Origin: Fibrobacter succinogenes | Lineage (GTDB): Bacteria > Fibrobacterota > Fibrobacteria > Fibrobacterales > Fibrobacteraceae | Reading direction: 5' to 3' | Assembly (NCBI GenBank): GCA_902762795.1 | Contig: CACWPM010000008.1 | Span: 1-64,000, forward strand | DNA length: 64,000 nucleotides | Shown: in pieces, positions 9,706 through 19,061 of the stretch | How the letters are laid out: each line of letters starts with the position of its first letter | Position numbering within the stretch: position 1 is the stretch's first letter | Position numbers and translations under genes: made by a program | The notes under the pieces: generated by a model | Told to the model about the DNA's origin: nothing | Databases searched by the model: none | The model's input: the letters and a program-made list of their open reading frames with translations, nothing else

Positions 9706-9955
9706 ATTTTCGGTGTTTTATGCTACCATTTTTCAATTTTTTTCGAATTTGGTAACATATTTTATACTTTATTCGTATTTATTTTGCGTAAAGCACAATA
9801 TAACGTGTTGCCAAATCAGCTAATTTTTCAATTTTGGTAACACTAGCTCAGCAAATAAGCACGAATTCCGCCCTACTTTTGGTTAATTTATTCAAAATTT
9901 ATAATACCAAATTGTATTTTTTCACTGAATTGGTATCATATTTTCGCATTTTAGC
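9706..9955. repeat. Three-unit 39-bp palindrome element, copy 1
   Basis: This AT-rich intergenic stretch holds three inverted-repeat units, each exactly 39 bases: 9720-9758, 9805-9843 and 9901-9939. The arms follow ATGNTACCAAA and TTTGGTANCAY around a 15-base or slightly longer centre. Unit centres are 85 and 96 bases apart. A second copy with the same unit length and almost the same spacing lies at 47957-48207. Parts of the spacers are also shared (TTCGTA between units 1 and 2, TTAATTTAT before unit 3). It sits between two convergent genes, so it is not an ordinary promoter. Function unknown. Confidence 0.8.
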
Positions 9956-10008
9956 CTCTTTTTGCCTCCTTAGCCTCGAGAATCAACAGGCCAGCGAGGC
10001 ATTTCATT

Positions 10009-10803
10009 TTACGCAAGCGTTTTCACGAGCGTATCGTGCAGCAAGCCGTTGGTGAAAATCACTTGTTCTCCATCAACGAACTGCATGGGCGTTCCGTCAA
10101 TGTGCGTTGATTTGCCACCCGCTTCTTCTACGAGGAGAGCTATGGCTGCAATATCCCACGGGTAACTCATCGTCATCACAAAGCAGTCGATGCGACCACA
10201 TGCCGTAAAGCAGCCTTCGATTACCGCAGATCCCAAGCACTTCACACGCTCGAACGTTTCGGCCTCGCGCGCGAAGTTATGAGAATTCTGCGCATTGATT
10301 TTAGCGGCATCCCCCACGTTAAAATCACCATTTGAAACAATCGCATGCATTGCATTAGTTTCACGGCTCACACGAATCGGCTTGCCGTTCATAAAAGCAC
10401 CTTGGCCTTTTGCAGCAGTGTAGAGTTCACCGAGCTTCGGCAAGTTCACGACAGCAACAAGCGGCCTGCCCTCAAAATGCAAAGCAATCGAAATTCCCCA
10501 CAGCGGAATGCCTCGACTAAAGTTCACCGTCCCATCGACAGGATCGATAATCCAACGATAACGCGGATCCGAGCCTTCGATAATACCCGCCTCTTCTGTA
10601 CGAATGGAATGATTCGGGAAAGCCGCTCGAAGCCCATCAACAATAAGCTTTTCGCTTGAAACATCGGCAATGGTCACGACATCCTTCACGGATTTGTAGC
10701 GCACATCGCCCAAGTTGTTTTGAAGTTCTAAGCAAAGGTCGCCCGCCTTGCGGGCAAGTTCCCTTGCGACATTCAAAAAATCTTCTGTATTCATTTCTTT
10801 CAT
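10009..10803 (-). CDS. Inositol-monophosphatase-family phosphatase
   Basis: A 264-residue Mg-dependent sugar/inositol phosphatase. The metal-binding motifs are clear: an EEAG segment near residue 70, DPVDGTVNFSRGIP near residue 90 and WDIAAIALLVEEAGG near residue 215. Members include inositol-1-phosphatase (SuhB) and the HisN-type histidinol-phosphate phosphatase, and the sequence alone does not separate them. The first ATG and one three codons later are both possible starts. The gene stands alone, convergent with the carboxylase gene across the palindrome element. Confidence 0.9.
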   Translation of the reverse strand: MKEMNTEDFLNVARELARKAGDLCLELQNNLGDVRYKSVKDVVTIADVSSEKLIVDGLRAAFPNHSIRTEEAGIIEGSDPRYRWIIDPVDGTVNFSRGIPLWGISIALHFEGRPLVAVVNLPKLGELYTAAKGQGAFMNGKPIRVSRETNAMHAIVSNGDFNVGDAAKINAQNSHNFAREAETFERVKCLGSAVIEGCFTACGRIDCFVMTMSYPWDIAAIALLVEEAGGKSTHIDGTPMQFVDGEQVIFTNGLLHDTLVKTLA

Positions 10804-10906
10804 TTTTTTTAAAGGATATCCACTCAGCAGGAGCTAGACGAAAAATTATAGATGGGGCAAGTCCCAACCTCTTTGGCCCGGTTCATAAAATATACAAGCG
10901 TATTCA

Positions 10907-10942
10907 GAACTGTATGAATCCTCCTATCGGAGGATGACCGTG
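10907..10942. repeat. CCTCC/GGAGG palindromic repeat, copy 1
   Basis: This short dispersed repeat has the core ATCCTCCTATCGGAGGAT followed by GAC and preceded by GAACTGTATG. Related copies lie at 25021-25053, 34424-34455, 55928-55965 and (partial) 55985-56030. The rest of 10804-11046 shows no gene. Confidence 0.75.
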
Positions 10943-11046
10943 GATGCGACTCTTGCCTTATGAGGTTGAGCCGCGCTTCGCTCGCAAAGACGTGGAAACC
11001 GAAAGCAACGAGCAATCTTATTTGTTCATTGTTAAGGCGAACCAGA

Positions 11047-13449
11047 TTATTTCTTATAAGCACAGCAACGGAAGCCAATTGACGAGGACTTGTAGAAAGA
11101 AGCCGCTTGACGATAATAGAACTTTTCGCCAGTGAGGAATACAGCCTCCTTACTCGTCGGTTTATACGTAAGCCCATTAGAAATTGAATCAAGCCAAGTT
11201 TTTCCACCCTTCTTGTATTCTGAATAAAGCGAGAAATCCTTGCCAATGACATTGCCTTTTGCATCAATCACATCATAGAACTGAAGAGTATCCTTGAAGT
11301 CCTTTTTCGTGAGTATTTTGTACAAAGTTCTTGTAGTATCGGCTGAATAAATCGTATCGACCATAGTCCCTTCACGGTAGAGATAAACAGTATCTTGTGT
11401 ATAGCCCAGACGTGTGTAGAACGGGAACGCGCGGTTGGTACAATAAGCGATGGATTCCTGGTCTATGCCCTGAAACACCTTGTAACTAGCACCTTTCAGC
11501 ACAGCTATAGTATCTTCGGAACGTCCCATAACCCATTCCTGGTACTGCCCCGGTAAATCCCTCACGCCCATCGGGTTCATACAATACGGGCTACGCTTGA
11601 CAATACTTGCAGCAGATACAGAATCATTCGTACTCACATTGCAGAACCTGAACAAGAAACCAGAAGATATTGAATCATTCTCTTCAATAAAGCCATACGG
11701 AAGCGTTCCACCCGACAAACAAACCAGTTCCCAATCTCGTTCACGGCAAAGCGAAACATCAAAGCCACTCGCAGAAACAGCCTCACACGCAGCCACGGCT
11801 TCGGAGTGCAAAACATTTGTCATAAATTTTCCGTCTGCACCACGATGTTCGAACTGCTCCATGCAGAACGATGTTGTATCCGAAGTCGAAACGGCAACAA
11901 ATCCTTTAGGACAATTGAGTTTTGTAGACAAAATTCCCGGAGAGATAAACAGCGTATCAACCAACGCATTCGAATAATATTTAGAGCTGTCAACTGCGCG
12001 AATACGCAAGATAATGGTGTCCCCTGGAGCCACCCAACGAAGTGTATCCGTCACAAAGACACCGCTCACTTCAGAATTTGCACTAGCCGACGGATAGAAA
12101 TCGCCATCAGCATTTCGTTTGTAGAAATCTACATAACGGCTTGCGACACCACCAACACCATAGGGGAATGCATTCCATGATTTATCTAACTTGTTGTAAT
12201 ATTCAATAACATAACGGCTTATAAGTTCAGTACTAAAGCAAGTACCCATGTTACAACCACTGGGAACAGTCAATTGAGTATCCACGTCAATTCCATGTTT
12301 GAACATAAGGGGATCAACGCTACGGTTCCAGAAAATCGCCACCCTGTTATTACTGTCAAGCCTTGTATATCCAGGGAAAAGAGAATCCTCTATCGTATAA
12401 ATTTTAGTCGGCACCAACGGGGCAATGGAATCTGTTGTCATGAATTCCTTGCTTTTCGTAGGATCAAAAGATGTAATTTCAGGGCTGGCGTTGCCGGAAA
12501 TATCCCAAGACACTATGCCAATCGAATAAGACTTATCACCTTTATTTGATTGCGTGCGAAGGCCATTAATTGTCAAGCGGAAACGATTATTATCAACATT
12601 ATCGGGATCATAGCTATTGCCATCTAAAACGACAATGTCCAAGTAATTTCGTCCACGGATTCCAGGGGCGATTTCTTCAACTTTCAATTCACGCAAATTA
12701 CCAGAAGTATTCTTCTTGATTTGCGCATTGCGTTTGTAAAACTTGTTACCCTGATAATCAAAACCAGACGGAGTTTGGACAATCACGTCCAAATCACGCA
12801 GATCTTCATCAGAGTCCTTCGCGTAAATGACAATCCAATAGCCATAGATAGGACCATAGCCTTCACTTACCGTTTGCACATTCGCAATGTCTGTCGGACG
12901 GAACCATTCAAACCACGCTCCCGTCGACCAAACTGAATCGCTGCGGAACGTTACAACGCCAGGCGGCTCGACATCACGGAAAGGGAGAGACGTGTGCAGC
13001 ACAAGTCCAGCCTTGCCTCCGTCAGAATATTCGCAGAACAAGGCTACGTGAAGACTGTCGTACTTTTTTTCCAGAAATTCGCCTATGTAATCCGTAAGAT
13101 CCAACGTATCGAATTCGCGATCCGTTTTCTCATATTTTTTAAAGAAAGCATGATTTTCTTCTTTATGGGCCTTTTCTATTTGCCTGTCGTTTACAGAAAG
13201 TGCAGAGGAATCCACAACATCATGATCCAGCCAGACACACAGCCCAGAATAATCATCCCGGCGAATAGGATAATGATACCTAATTTTAAAGCAAGTCTTG
13301 CCTTCGGGCGCCCCCGGAGAACATTCTTTGATAATGGTATAATCGAATACTTCCCTATCAAAGCTGTATTCGGCTTCATCATCATCGTCTGAACAGGCGA
13401 AGAGGAAGAACGCAAGAACGGATATGAGATATATTTTAAAATAACGCAT
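11047..13449 (-). CDS. Surface lipoprotein with C-terminal formylglycine-generating-enzyme-like domain
   Basis: An 800-residue exported lipoprotein. The hydrophobic leader ends in a lipobox (AFFLFAC) followed by SDDDDEAE, so Cys near position 19 is the likely lipidation site. The middle of about 450 residues is rich in beta-strand and contains fibronectin-like segments. The last ~280 residues resemble the FGE-sulfatase/C-type-lectin fold: CPKGFVAV, a CRERDWELVC segment, a GQYQEWV segment, GASYK and a final GFRCC. In most bacterial relatives this fold binds ligands or is a non-catalytic adhesin module, so enzymatic activity should not be assumed. A GTG three codons upstream is an alternative start. 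It lies just after a similar lipoprotein gene on the same strand. Confidence 0.8.
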   Translation of the reverse strand: MRYFKIYLISVLAFFLFACSDDDDEAEYSFDREVFDYTIIKECSPGAPEGKTCFKIRYHYPIRRDDYSGLCVWLDHDVVDSSALSVNDRQIEKAHKEENHAFFKKYEKTDREFDTLDLTDYIGEFLEKKYDSLHVALFCEYSDGGKAGLVLHTSLPFRDVEPPGVVTFRSDSVWSTGAWFEWFRPTDIANVQTVSEGYGPIYGYWIVIYAKDSDEDLRDLDVIVQTPSGFDYQGNKFYKRNAQIKKNTSGNLRELKVEEIAPGIRGRNYLDIVVLDGNSYDPDNVDNNRFRLTINGLRTQSNKGDKSYSIGIVSWDISGNASPEITSFDPTKSKEFMTTDSIAPLVPTKIYTIEDSLFPGYTRLDSNNRVAIFWNRSVDPLMFKHGIDVDTQLTVPSGCNMGTCFSTELISRYVIEYYNKLDKSWNAFPYGVGGVASRYVDFYKRNADGDFYPSASANSEVSGVFVTDTLRWVAPGDTIILRIRAVDSSKYYSNALVDTLFISPGILSTKLNCPKGFVAVSTSDTTSFCMEQFEHRGADGKFMTNVLHSEAVAACEAVSASGFDVSLCRERDWELVCLSGGTLPYGFIEENDSISSGFLFRFCNVSTNDSVSAASIVKRSPYCMNPMGVRDLPGQYQEWVMGRSEDTIAVLKGASYKVFQGIDQESIAYCTNRAFPFYTRLGYTQDTVYLYREGTMVDTIYSADTTRTLYKILTKKDFKDTLQFYDVIDAKGNVIGKDFSLYSEYKKGGKTWLDSISNGLTYKPTSKEAVFLTGEKFYYRQAASFYKSSSIGFRCCAYKK

Positions 13450-13544
13450 AGAATTCACGTGAACAATTTAGAAAATTCACGAAAAACAAACACAGTAAAT
13501 ATAAAATATGGGCCAAGAAAACGCCTATAAAAAGCCTTTATCAT

Positions 13545-13573
13545 AACAAAACGCCGCTGCACTAGGCAGCGGC
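13545..13573 (-). terminator. Terminator behind the Fn3 lipoprotein gene
   Basis: An 8-bp perfect stem, GCCGCTGC and GCAGCGGC around a 5-base loop, lies 24 bases past the stop of the 13597-15090 gene. On the minus strand it is followed by GTTTTGTTA. Confidence 0.75.
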
Positions 13574-13596
13574 ATTTCATATTCTTTTAGCGATTA

Positions 13597-15090
13597 TTAT
13601 TTAGAATTGCATATTGCATCTGCACCACTGATTTCGCTGATGTTGAACGGTTGAGTCCATTCGCTCCAATCAGTTTCTCCATTCTTGTCTTTCCAGACAA
13701 TACGAAGTTGTACATAATATCCGCAAATACCCCTAACATAACTACTAACGCACAGCGCAGTACTAAATTCACTATTCATGATTTTTTGCCATTCAGCTTT
13801 ATGTGCAGCCGATGTATCGGGATCATAAAGCTTAAAATGATTACTCGCGTCATAGCCATATGTACTGGCACAAGCGCTAAAGACAGTCGTTTTCTTATCA
13901 GAGCCGTTAAAATCGGATCCAGCACTGAAGCTCTTCGAAATAGAAGGTTCCTGATAGGGGAACTTTTCATCCCAATAGCAACTGTCACATCTGTCGGACG
14001 CCTTCTTTCCTTGGCAGGAGCCCTTATAGAAGTTGTAATTTTCCAAAGATGTAAACCAGCGAGCCTCATAATAAACGGTATCCGTATATTCCGACTCATA
14101 GATGTACTTGCTGATAAAGTTTTCCGTTATAGTATAAGTCGCCACGGCGCCTGTATAAGTTACATCTTCCTTCGTTGATGTATCTCTATCCGCTTCAAAG
14201 GCCGTTGTATAAACCATTGTAATCTTAGTCGTCGGAGTCGGAACGTTAAGCGCCATGTATTCGCGGTACGGGATATCCGGAGTCAACTGGATAGCCTCCG
14301 TAAAGGCGGACGTATCACCGCTATTGACGACTGCCACACGGTAATACGTTTCAATTTTATCGCGGCCCTGGATGTAGTAGTTGCGAACGTTGCCACTAAT
14401 TTTAAAATCCTTACCATCTTTCTTGAGTGTTGTCCATTTGAAATCCTTGAGCTTGGAGGTCTGGACAAGGAAGAACCTATTGGGGTCTTCTTTCAAATCA
14501 TTGTATTTCCAGCTAAGCTCCCAAATGCTCGGTGCAATACGGCTTATCGCAAGATCTGTCGGGACATTGCTGGTCACCAGGTTCGAATCAATATCGGAAT
14601 AGCCGTCCGCCTTAATTTGCAGACGGTTACTTTCCTTGGACCTGCCGCATTTGTCAACGGCAACAACGCGGTAATACTTGCCCGCCTTTTTCACACCTTT
14701 TAACCTATAGATGGTTACATCGGCATTGGTGGCGCCTTCATTTTCCCATTCCGGAGATTTGGCATCCATATCCAGGAATTCGACTTCAAAACTCGATTCA
14801 GGACGGGCATCATTGCGCGAATAATCCCAAGCAAGAATCCAGGAAGAATCCGATTCCTTGGTCACACTGAAATTCGACGGAGCAGCAAGAGATTCCTTAA
14901 GGGCTTCACATGCAAAGGCGTTAGCAGTGGAAGCACTTGACTTTTTGGACGATGATGAATTAGAGGACGTGTTCGAGGTAGGCTCATTAAAATCATCTAA
15001 ATCATCCGGCGAGGAAGAATTAGAGCAAGCACCCAGAGACCACAGGAATGCCGCAGTTACCGTAAATTTCCAAATCATGTTTTTTTTCAT
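13597..15090 (-). CDS. Lipoprotein with fibronectin type III-like domains
   Basis: A 497-residue lipoprotein. After a signal segment, the lipobox LGAC is followed by a Ser/Thr/Asn-rich linker (about residues 22-55), a common surface-anchor design in this lineage. Two or three Fn3-like repeats follow, each with a WILAWDY- or WELSWKYND-type strand and a YYRVVAVD- or YYRVAVVNSGD-type strand. The remainder (about 290-497) is Cys-containing and was not recognised. It likely acts at the cell surface in adhesion or carbohydrate handling; that is inference from architecture and from the neighbouring lipoprotein of similar style. Confidence 0.8.
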   Translation of the reverse strand: MKKNMIWKFTVTAAFLWSLGACSNSSSPDDLDDFNEPTSNTSSNSSSSKKSSASTANAFACEALKESLAAPSNFSVTKESDSSWILAWDYSRNDARPESSFEVEFLDMDAKSPEWENEGATNADVTIYRLKGVKKAGKYYRVVAVDKCGRSKESNRLQIKADGYSDIDSNLVTSNVPTDLAISRIAPSIWELSWKYNDLKEDPNRFFLVQTSKLKDFKWTTLKKDGKDFKISGNVRNYYIQGRDKIETYYRVAVVNSGDTSAFTEAIQLTPDIPYREYMALNVPTPTTKITMVYTTAFEADRDTSTKEDVTYTGAVATYTITENFISKYIYESEYTDTVYYEARWFTSLENYNFYKGSCQGKKASDRCDSCYWDEKFPYQEPSISKSFSAGSDFNGSDKKTTVFSACASTYGYDASNHFKLYDPDTSAAHKAEWQKIMNSEFSTALCVSSYVRGICGYYVQLRIVWKDKNGETDWSEWTQPFNISEISGADAICNSK

Positions 15091-15290
15091 AAAAACTCCC
15101 TTTGGGGAAAATTTGTTTTACAATCAAATATATTTTTTTTGTGAAAAAAAGGGATACAAAAAATAATATTCAATAAAAATACGGGCCAAAATGTGCGAAA
15201 AAGCATGAAAAAAGCTTTTTTGGGACAAAAACCCCCTCCCGAATCAAATCCAAAAAAAGCTATTGAAGAGACAAGACTGTTTTTAAAAAA

Positions 15291-17291
15291 TTACCGGCGA
15301 ATACGAAGATGAAAGTTGCCCGAACGGGCCAAATAAAAGCCACGATGCAGACCGCGCATGTGAATTTCACTCCCGTAACCGCCCTTGACCAAAACACCGT
15401 TCATGTCGAACAACGACCAAGAAGCTTCGATTGTTAAACGGACAATTTGGGCTTCACGGTCAAACGTTATACCACGTTGAAAAGATTCTATAGCAGAACC
15501 AGGATGTGCACGAAATTCATCGGAAATCGCAGTCTTACTCGTGTCCTTCACACCTTCGTCGAACTTGATGTTGCCGATGAGCGTTTCGCCGCCAAGGCCT
15601 TCCGCCGTCAAGTAGAAGTCCTGCACGCCCGAAAGTTCCGGCATGTTGGAGCAGCGCACGTCAATCCACTTGTTCGCATCGCCCGCCAAGGGCAACTCGC
15701 ACTTGGAAATCACGTTGCCCTTCTTGCTTTCCTTGCGGATGTTCAAGGTGCCGCCCGTGCCGTTTTTCACCTGCACAAGCACGCCCGGGCCCACGATAGA
15801 ATCCGTAATCACGTTCTCGAAAATCGCGTAACCGCCGTCCTTGATGGCGAGCTCGTCCTTATCCGTCAAACGCACGCGGATGCCGTTATCGAAACCGTTC
15901 GCCGGAATCGTATCGCGGATGATACGCAAGAAGTCGAGACGGTCGAGTTCCGCATAATGCTTGCCCTTCGTAATCTCGATGAAGTTCGAACCGCGCTTGA
16001 GTTTTGTGGGGATGTACACCACAGACTTCTCGGGGAAAGCGCTCCACGCACCCGTCAGCGGCAACTGAATTTCCTGTTTCTTGCCGTTGATGCTCACAAA
16101 GTGAGAGCTACCGTTCGCACCGTCTTCGGTCCAGTTGTTGTCATAGCGGTAACGGATAAGGTAATCACCCGCCTGCGGGATAATCATCGGCAGGCGGATC
16201 TTGCTATCGTCGTAATTGATGTAGGCGCAAAATTCTCCGTTCGAAGCCTTGGAACTGCTCGAAATATCCACATGCGTCAAGGCGCCGTGTTCAGCCTCGG
16301 CACTCAGATAACGCCCGAGGAACGGTTGCCCGAGTTCCGGCCAGCCGTCATCGGTATAGACGATATCGCGAACTTGGATGTAAGAATTACCGCCGTCGTT
16401 CTTGTCGTAGTAATGGTTCACAAAGCGCTGGCGGTTCACGTCCTGGAACGCCTCGCCACCCGCAGGTCCGTAGTAGCGCCCGTAACGACTCAACAGGATC
16501 GTACCGCCGCCATCCAGCAGCCTCTTGCCCGACTTGTCGACATAGCCGCTCGTAATCGTTTTGGAACGCCCGACCGTCGTCTTGTAAGAATTGTTCTCGA
16601 GGTCCGCACCCTTCTTGCAGCAGTTGTCCCACGCCGTAAACAAATAGTAATAGCCATTATGCTCAATGAGACTTGCGCCCTCGATGCCCGAGCCACCGCG
16701 GTTCGCGATGTTGATCATCTTCGCACCATTCTTCACCTTGCCCGTTTTCTCGTCGAGTTCAAGAATGTGGATGCCCGTGCCCCACGAACCGAACGCCATC
16801 CAGACCTTGCCATCGTTGTCCTTCAGCACCGCCGCATCAATCGCATTGTACGAATCGCTCTTGACCGTGTGAATCACCTCGCCCATGTCCGTCCAGCCAT
16901 AATCCGGCTTTGTCGGGTCGATTTCCTTGCTTGCCATGAAGCCCATGCCCGACGAGCGTATGCCCATCTCGGAACCGCAATAGTACATGCGGTATTCCCC
17001 GCCGATGTAATGGATATCAGGCGCCCAGATGTCAATCATGTTCGGCGCGTACTTGTAAAGCCACTGCGAAAACTTCGGCATGGCCTGTTCGCCTTTCTTC
17101 CAGTTCAGCGCATCTTCGGAAAACTGCATCAGCATGTGGTTATCCGTCGTCGCGAGCGCATAGCCGTCCTCGTAACGGATAATGTCCGGGTCATGCCCCG
17201 CCCAGCGCGTCTCCTTCGCGTACCAATCGGCCGCAAAAACCTGCCCCGCCAGCAGTGCAGAAAATACAAAAAACACGTTGAATCTTTTCAT
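15291..17291 (-). CDS. Secreted GH43 arabinan/xylan hydrolase with CBM6-like modules
   Basis: A 666-residue exported enzyme with signal peptide MKRFNVFFVFSALLAGQVFA. The five-bladed GH43 catalytic domain spans about 22-325, with the expected acids at D34 (GHDPD), D152 (YNAIDAAV) and E204 (GIEGAS), closest in style to the endo-arabinanase-like subfamilies. Next is a CBM6-like beta-sandwich (about 330-465, starting YLSAEAEHG). A second sandwich (about 480-590) matches the same region of the paralogue at 22867. A short basic C-terminal tail with SLFDMNGVLVKGG and GFYLARSG resembles a type IX secretion sorting tail. The substrate is inferred as arabinan or arabinoxylan. Confidence 0.9.
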   Translation of the reverse strand: MKRFNVFFVFSALLAGQVFAADWYAKETRWAGHDPDIIRYEDGYALATTDNHMLMQFSEDALNWKKGEQAMPKFSQWLYKYAPNMIDIWAPDIHYIGGEYRMYYCGSEMGIRSSGMGFMASKEIDPTKPDYGWTDMGEVIHTVKSDSYNAIDAAVLKDNDGKVWMAFGSWGTGIHILELDEKTGKVKNGAKMINIANRGGSGIEGASLIEHNGYYYLFTAWDNCCKKGADLENNSYKTTVGRSKTITSGYVDKSGKRLLDGGGTILLSRYGRYYGPAGGEAFQDVNRQRFVNHYYDKNDGGNSYIQVRDIVYTDDGWPELGQPFLGRYLSAEAEHGALTHVDISSSSKASNGEFCAYINYDDSKIRLPMIIPQAGDYLIRYRYDNNWTEDGANGSSHFVSINGKKQEIQLPLTGAWSAFPEKSVVYIPTKLKRGSNFIEITKGKHYAELDRLDFLRIIRDTIPANGFDNGIRVRLTDKDELAIKDGGYAIFENVITDSIVGPGVLVQVKNGTGGTLNIRKESKKGNVISKCELPLAGDANKWIDVRCSNMPELSGVQDFYLTAEGLGGETLIGNIKFDEGVKDTSKTAISDEFRAHPGSAIESFQRGITFDREAQIVRLTIEASWSLFDMNGVLVKGGYGSEIHMRGLHRGFYLARSGNFHLRIRR

Positions 17292-17344
17292 AACGCCTCA
17301 CTTTTCCACACTGCCAAACCAGTTTAAATATATAATAAAAAATA

Positions 17345-17812
17345 TTACGCTAATCCAAAATATAATGGAATGTATATCGAAACTCCCATTAGCCATTTTG
17401 CCCTGTACAAATAGGCGGCTTCAAATTCTACAAAAGCAAAACCAACTCTTGCGGACCATCCACAATCAAAATTTAAGTCAGTCAACCCGATTTCTGGACC
17501 TGAATCAATATGAGCTGAACCAAAATCCCAAGTGTAATCCAAAGCCGGGCTTATATACAAAGAAAAACTACTCTTGTTGAAAAGAGTTTCAACTCTAACA
17601 AAAGCATTTAGCATATGCATTGGAAAACAGGGACCTTCATCAGGATTCTTCCTTTCTGATTGTAATAATGTGGAACCAGGAAGAAGTCCAATATCCAAGC
17701 CTATATTCGTTCTTCCATAATTAATCTTATGGCCTGCAAAGAACGAATAGGGAAATACCGCCGCTGCAGAAATTCCAATAGAAAACAGTAATGTCAATAA
17801 TATAAGACGCAT
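17345..17812 (-). CDS. Predicted small outer-membrane beta-barrel protein
   Basis: A 155-residue protein not assigned to a family. It has an N-terminal signal peptide (about 18 residues, ending SAAAVF) and then alternating hydrophobic/polar stretches with many aromatic residues, ending in FGLA, as in small outer-membrane barrels. It starts right after the stop of the 17813-18799 gene, so the two are probably co-transcribed. Confidence 0.6.
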   Translation of the reverse strand: MRLILLTLLFSIGISAAAVFPYSFFAGHKINYGRTNIGLDIGLLPGSTLLQSERKNPDEGPCFPMHMLNAFVRVETLFNKSSFSLYISPALDYTWDFGSAHIDSGPEIGLTDLNFDCGWSARVGFAFVEFEAAYLYRAKWLMGVSIYIPLYFGLA

Positions 17813-18799
17813 TTATTCTCTTACACCTCGTATATTTTTCGCAAATTCGCGGGCAGCACATTTTTCCGCAACTTCCTTGTTAGAAAGTGTTGTATAAGTT
17901 TCACGCGGGGGCATAAAACTTTCAAACGTCTTTTCAATTGTCACGGCATCGTACACATGAGAATGTATAGCATTCGGAAAATACAGGCGGCGGAGCGTTT
18001 TGCGCTTGTAGTCTTTGAGAACGACCGAAGACGCATAGCCATCAAGAACCTCAGCTGTAGAAAGTTCCTGGCTGTAATCTTCAACTGATTTTTTCAATTT
18101 TCGGACGACCGCCGATTTTTCTGGGTCCAGCAAAGTCCACTTGCCATCTGGAGCGCCACCGAGTTGGCTTTTTAATTTCCGTTCAGCATAATCATAGTCG
18201 GTATTGGCACACATGTCGTAGGTAAACTGGAAAAATACGGAGTCGTTCCTTTCGCGGAAAGAGACTGTTTTGCTATCGTCGCCCCACGCATCAAATTCAG
18301 ACAAAAACATTTCATAATCCACACCCTGGGAGGCTGCCAAGTAGTCTTGTTCCAAAGGTTCATCGAAGATTTCCCCATAAGGATGAACGATGCAACACCA
18401 GCCGAAGAGCAAGAAAATAAAGAGTGGGAGAATCACGACAAGGGGAACACAAAACCGATGCCAGATTTTTTTCGTATCGAAAGCCCGACCAAAAAATCCA
18501 CATACAATAAAAGAGAAAATATAGGATAACATCATCGCAAGGGACATCGCCAGCGAGAACAAGCTATCGAACGCTTCGTCTCTGAGTCTATAGACCAAGA
18601 AAACATAGCCGCAAATAAGAGCGCAGAAAAGAACAATCCATAGGCCAAGCCAAAGCATTTTAAAGCGAAATTTTTTATAAAACAAGCCAAGCAAAAAACT
18701 CAGCAAATGCGGCAAAATAAACAGGGATATCACGAACAGGATTTCCGACAATTGAGGATCACCGAAAAGTTCAAGCATTTGCCACAGGAAATTTATCAT
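17813..18799 (-). CDS. Unrecognised membrane protein with C-terminal soluble domain
   Basis: A 328-residue protein with about four hydrophobic segments in the first 145 residues (including LFVISLFILPHLLSFLLGL, an LWIVLFCALICGYVFLVY-type segment and VPLVVILPLFIFLLFGW). A charged domain of about 180 residues follows. A TTG three codons upstream is an alternative start. No family is recognised. It is followed without a gap by the barrel-like gene, suggesting a two-gene envelope operon. Confidence 0.6.
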   Translation of the reverse strand: MINFLWQMLELFGDPQLSEILFVISLFILPHLLSFLLGLFYKKFRFKMLWLGLWIVLFCALICGYVFLVYRLRDEAFDSLFSLAMSLAMMLSYIFSFIVCGFFGRAFDTKKIWHRFCVPLVVILPLFIFLLFGWCCIVHPYGEIFDEPLEQDYLAASQGVDYEMFLSEFDAWGDDSKTVSFRERNDSVFFQFTYDMCANTDYDYAERKLKSQLGGAPDGKWTLLDPEKSAVVRKLKKSVEDYSQELSTAEVLDGYASSVVLKDYKRKTLRRLYFPNAIHSHVYDAVTIEKTFESFMPPRETYTTLSNKEVAEKCAAREFAKNIRGVRE

Positions 18800-18896
18800 A
18801 AGGTTCAATATATAATTTTTTGATCATCAAGAGTCTTTAGAAAGCGGAATCGACCTAGCGAGACATATTACGGGTCTTAGAAACCCTTTTGCCAAA

Positions 18897-19028
18897 GGGG
18901 GATGCCTCCCCCTCGCTTCTGCCCCATGTCATCCCCGCCACCATTTTGTCATCCCCGCGAAGGCGGGGATCTTCCTGTGGCATACGCTACCCCCTCGCCT
19001 AAGGGGCTCCACCCCCTAAAACCCCCGA
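18897..19028. repeat. Composite intergenic repeat with inserted GTCATCCCC element
   Basis: The outer parts (GGGGATGCCTCCCCCTCGC at the left, GCTACCCCCTCGCCTAAGG with CCCCTAAAACCCC at the right) recur at 32433-32553. The inner part differs: here it is two copies of a GTCATCCCCGC element with a GCGGGGAT return arm. In the other copy it is a GTCATTGCGAGGAAC element. This suggests one repeat nested within another. No gene is seen in 18800-19061. Confidence 0.65.
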
Positions 19029-19061
19029 ATTGTCATGCCAAGTTCAACCCGGCATCAACCT

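Noticed and set aside
15447-17327. Long open frame on the plus strand (626 codons) opposite the first GH43 gene
   Set aside because: It is an antisense shadow of a clear GH43 gene: composition is Arg/His-rich and no domain is recognisable. A similar case is 57263-58828 opposite the giant repeat gene.
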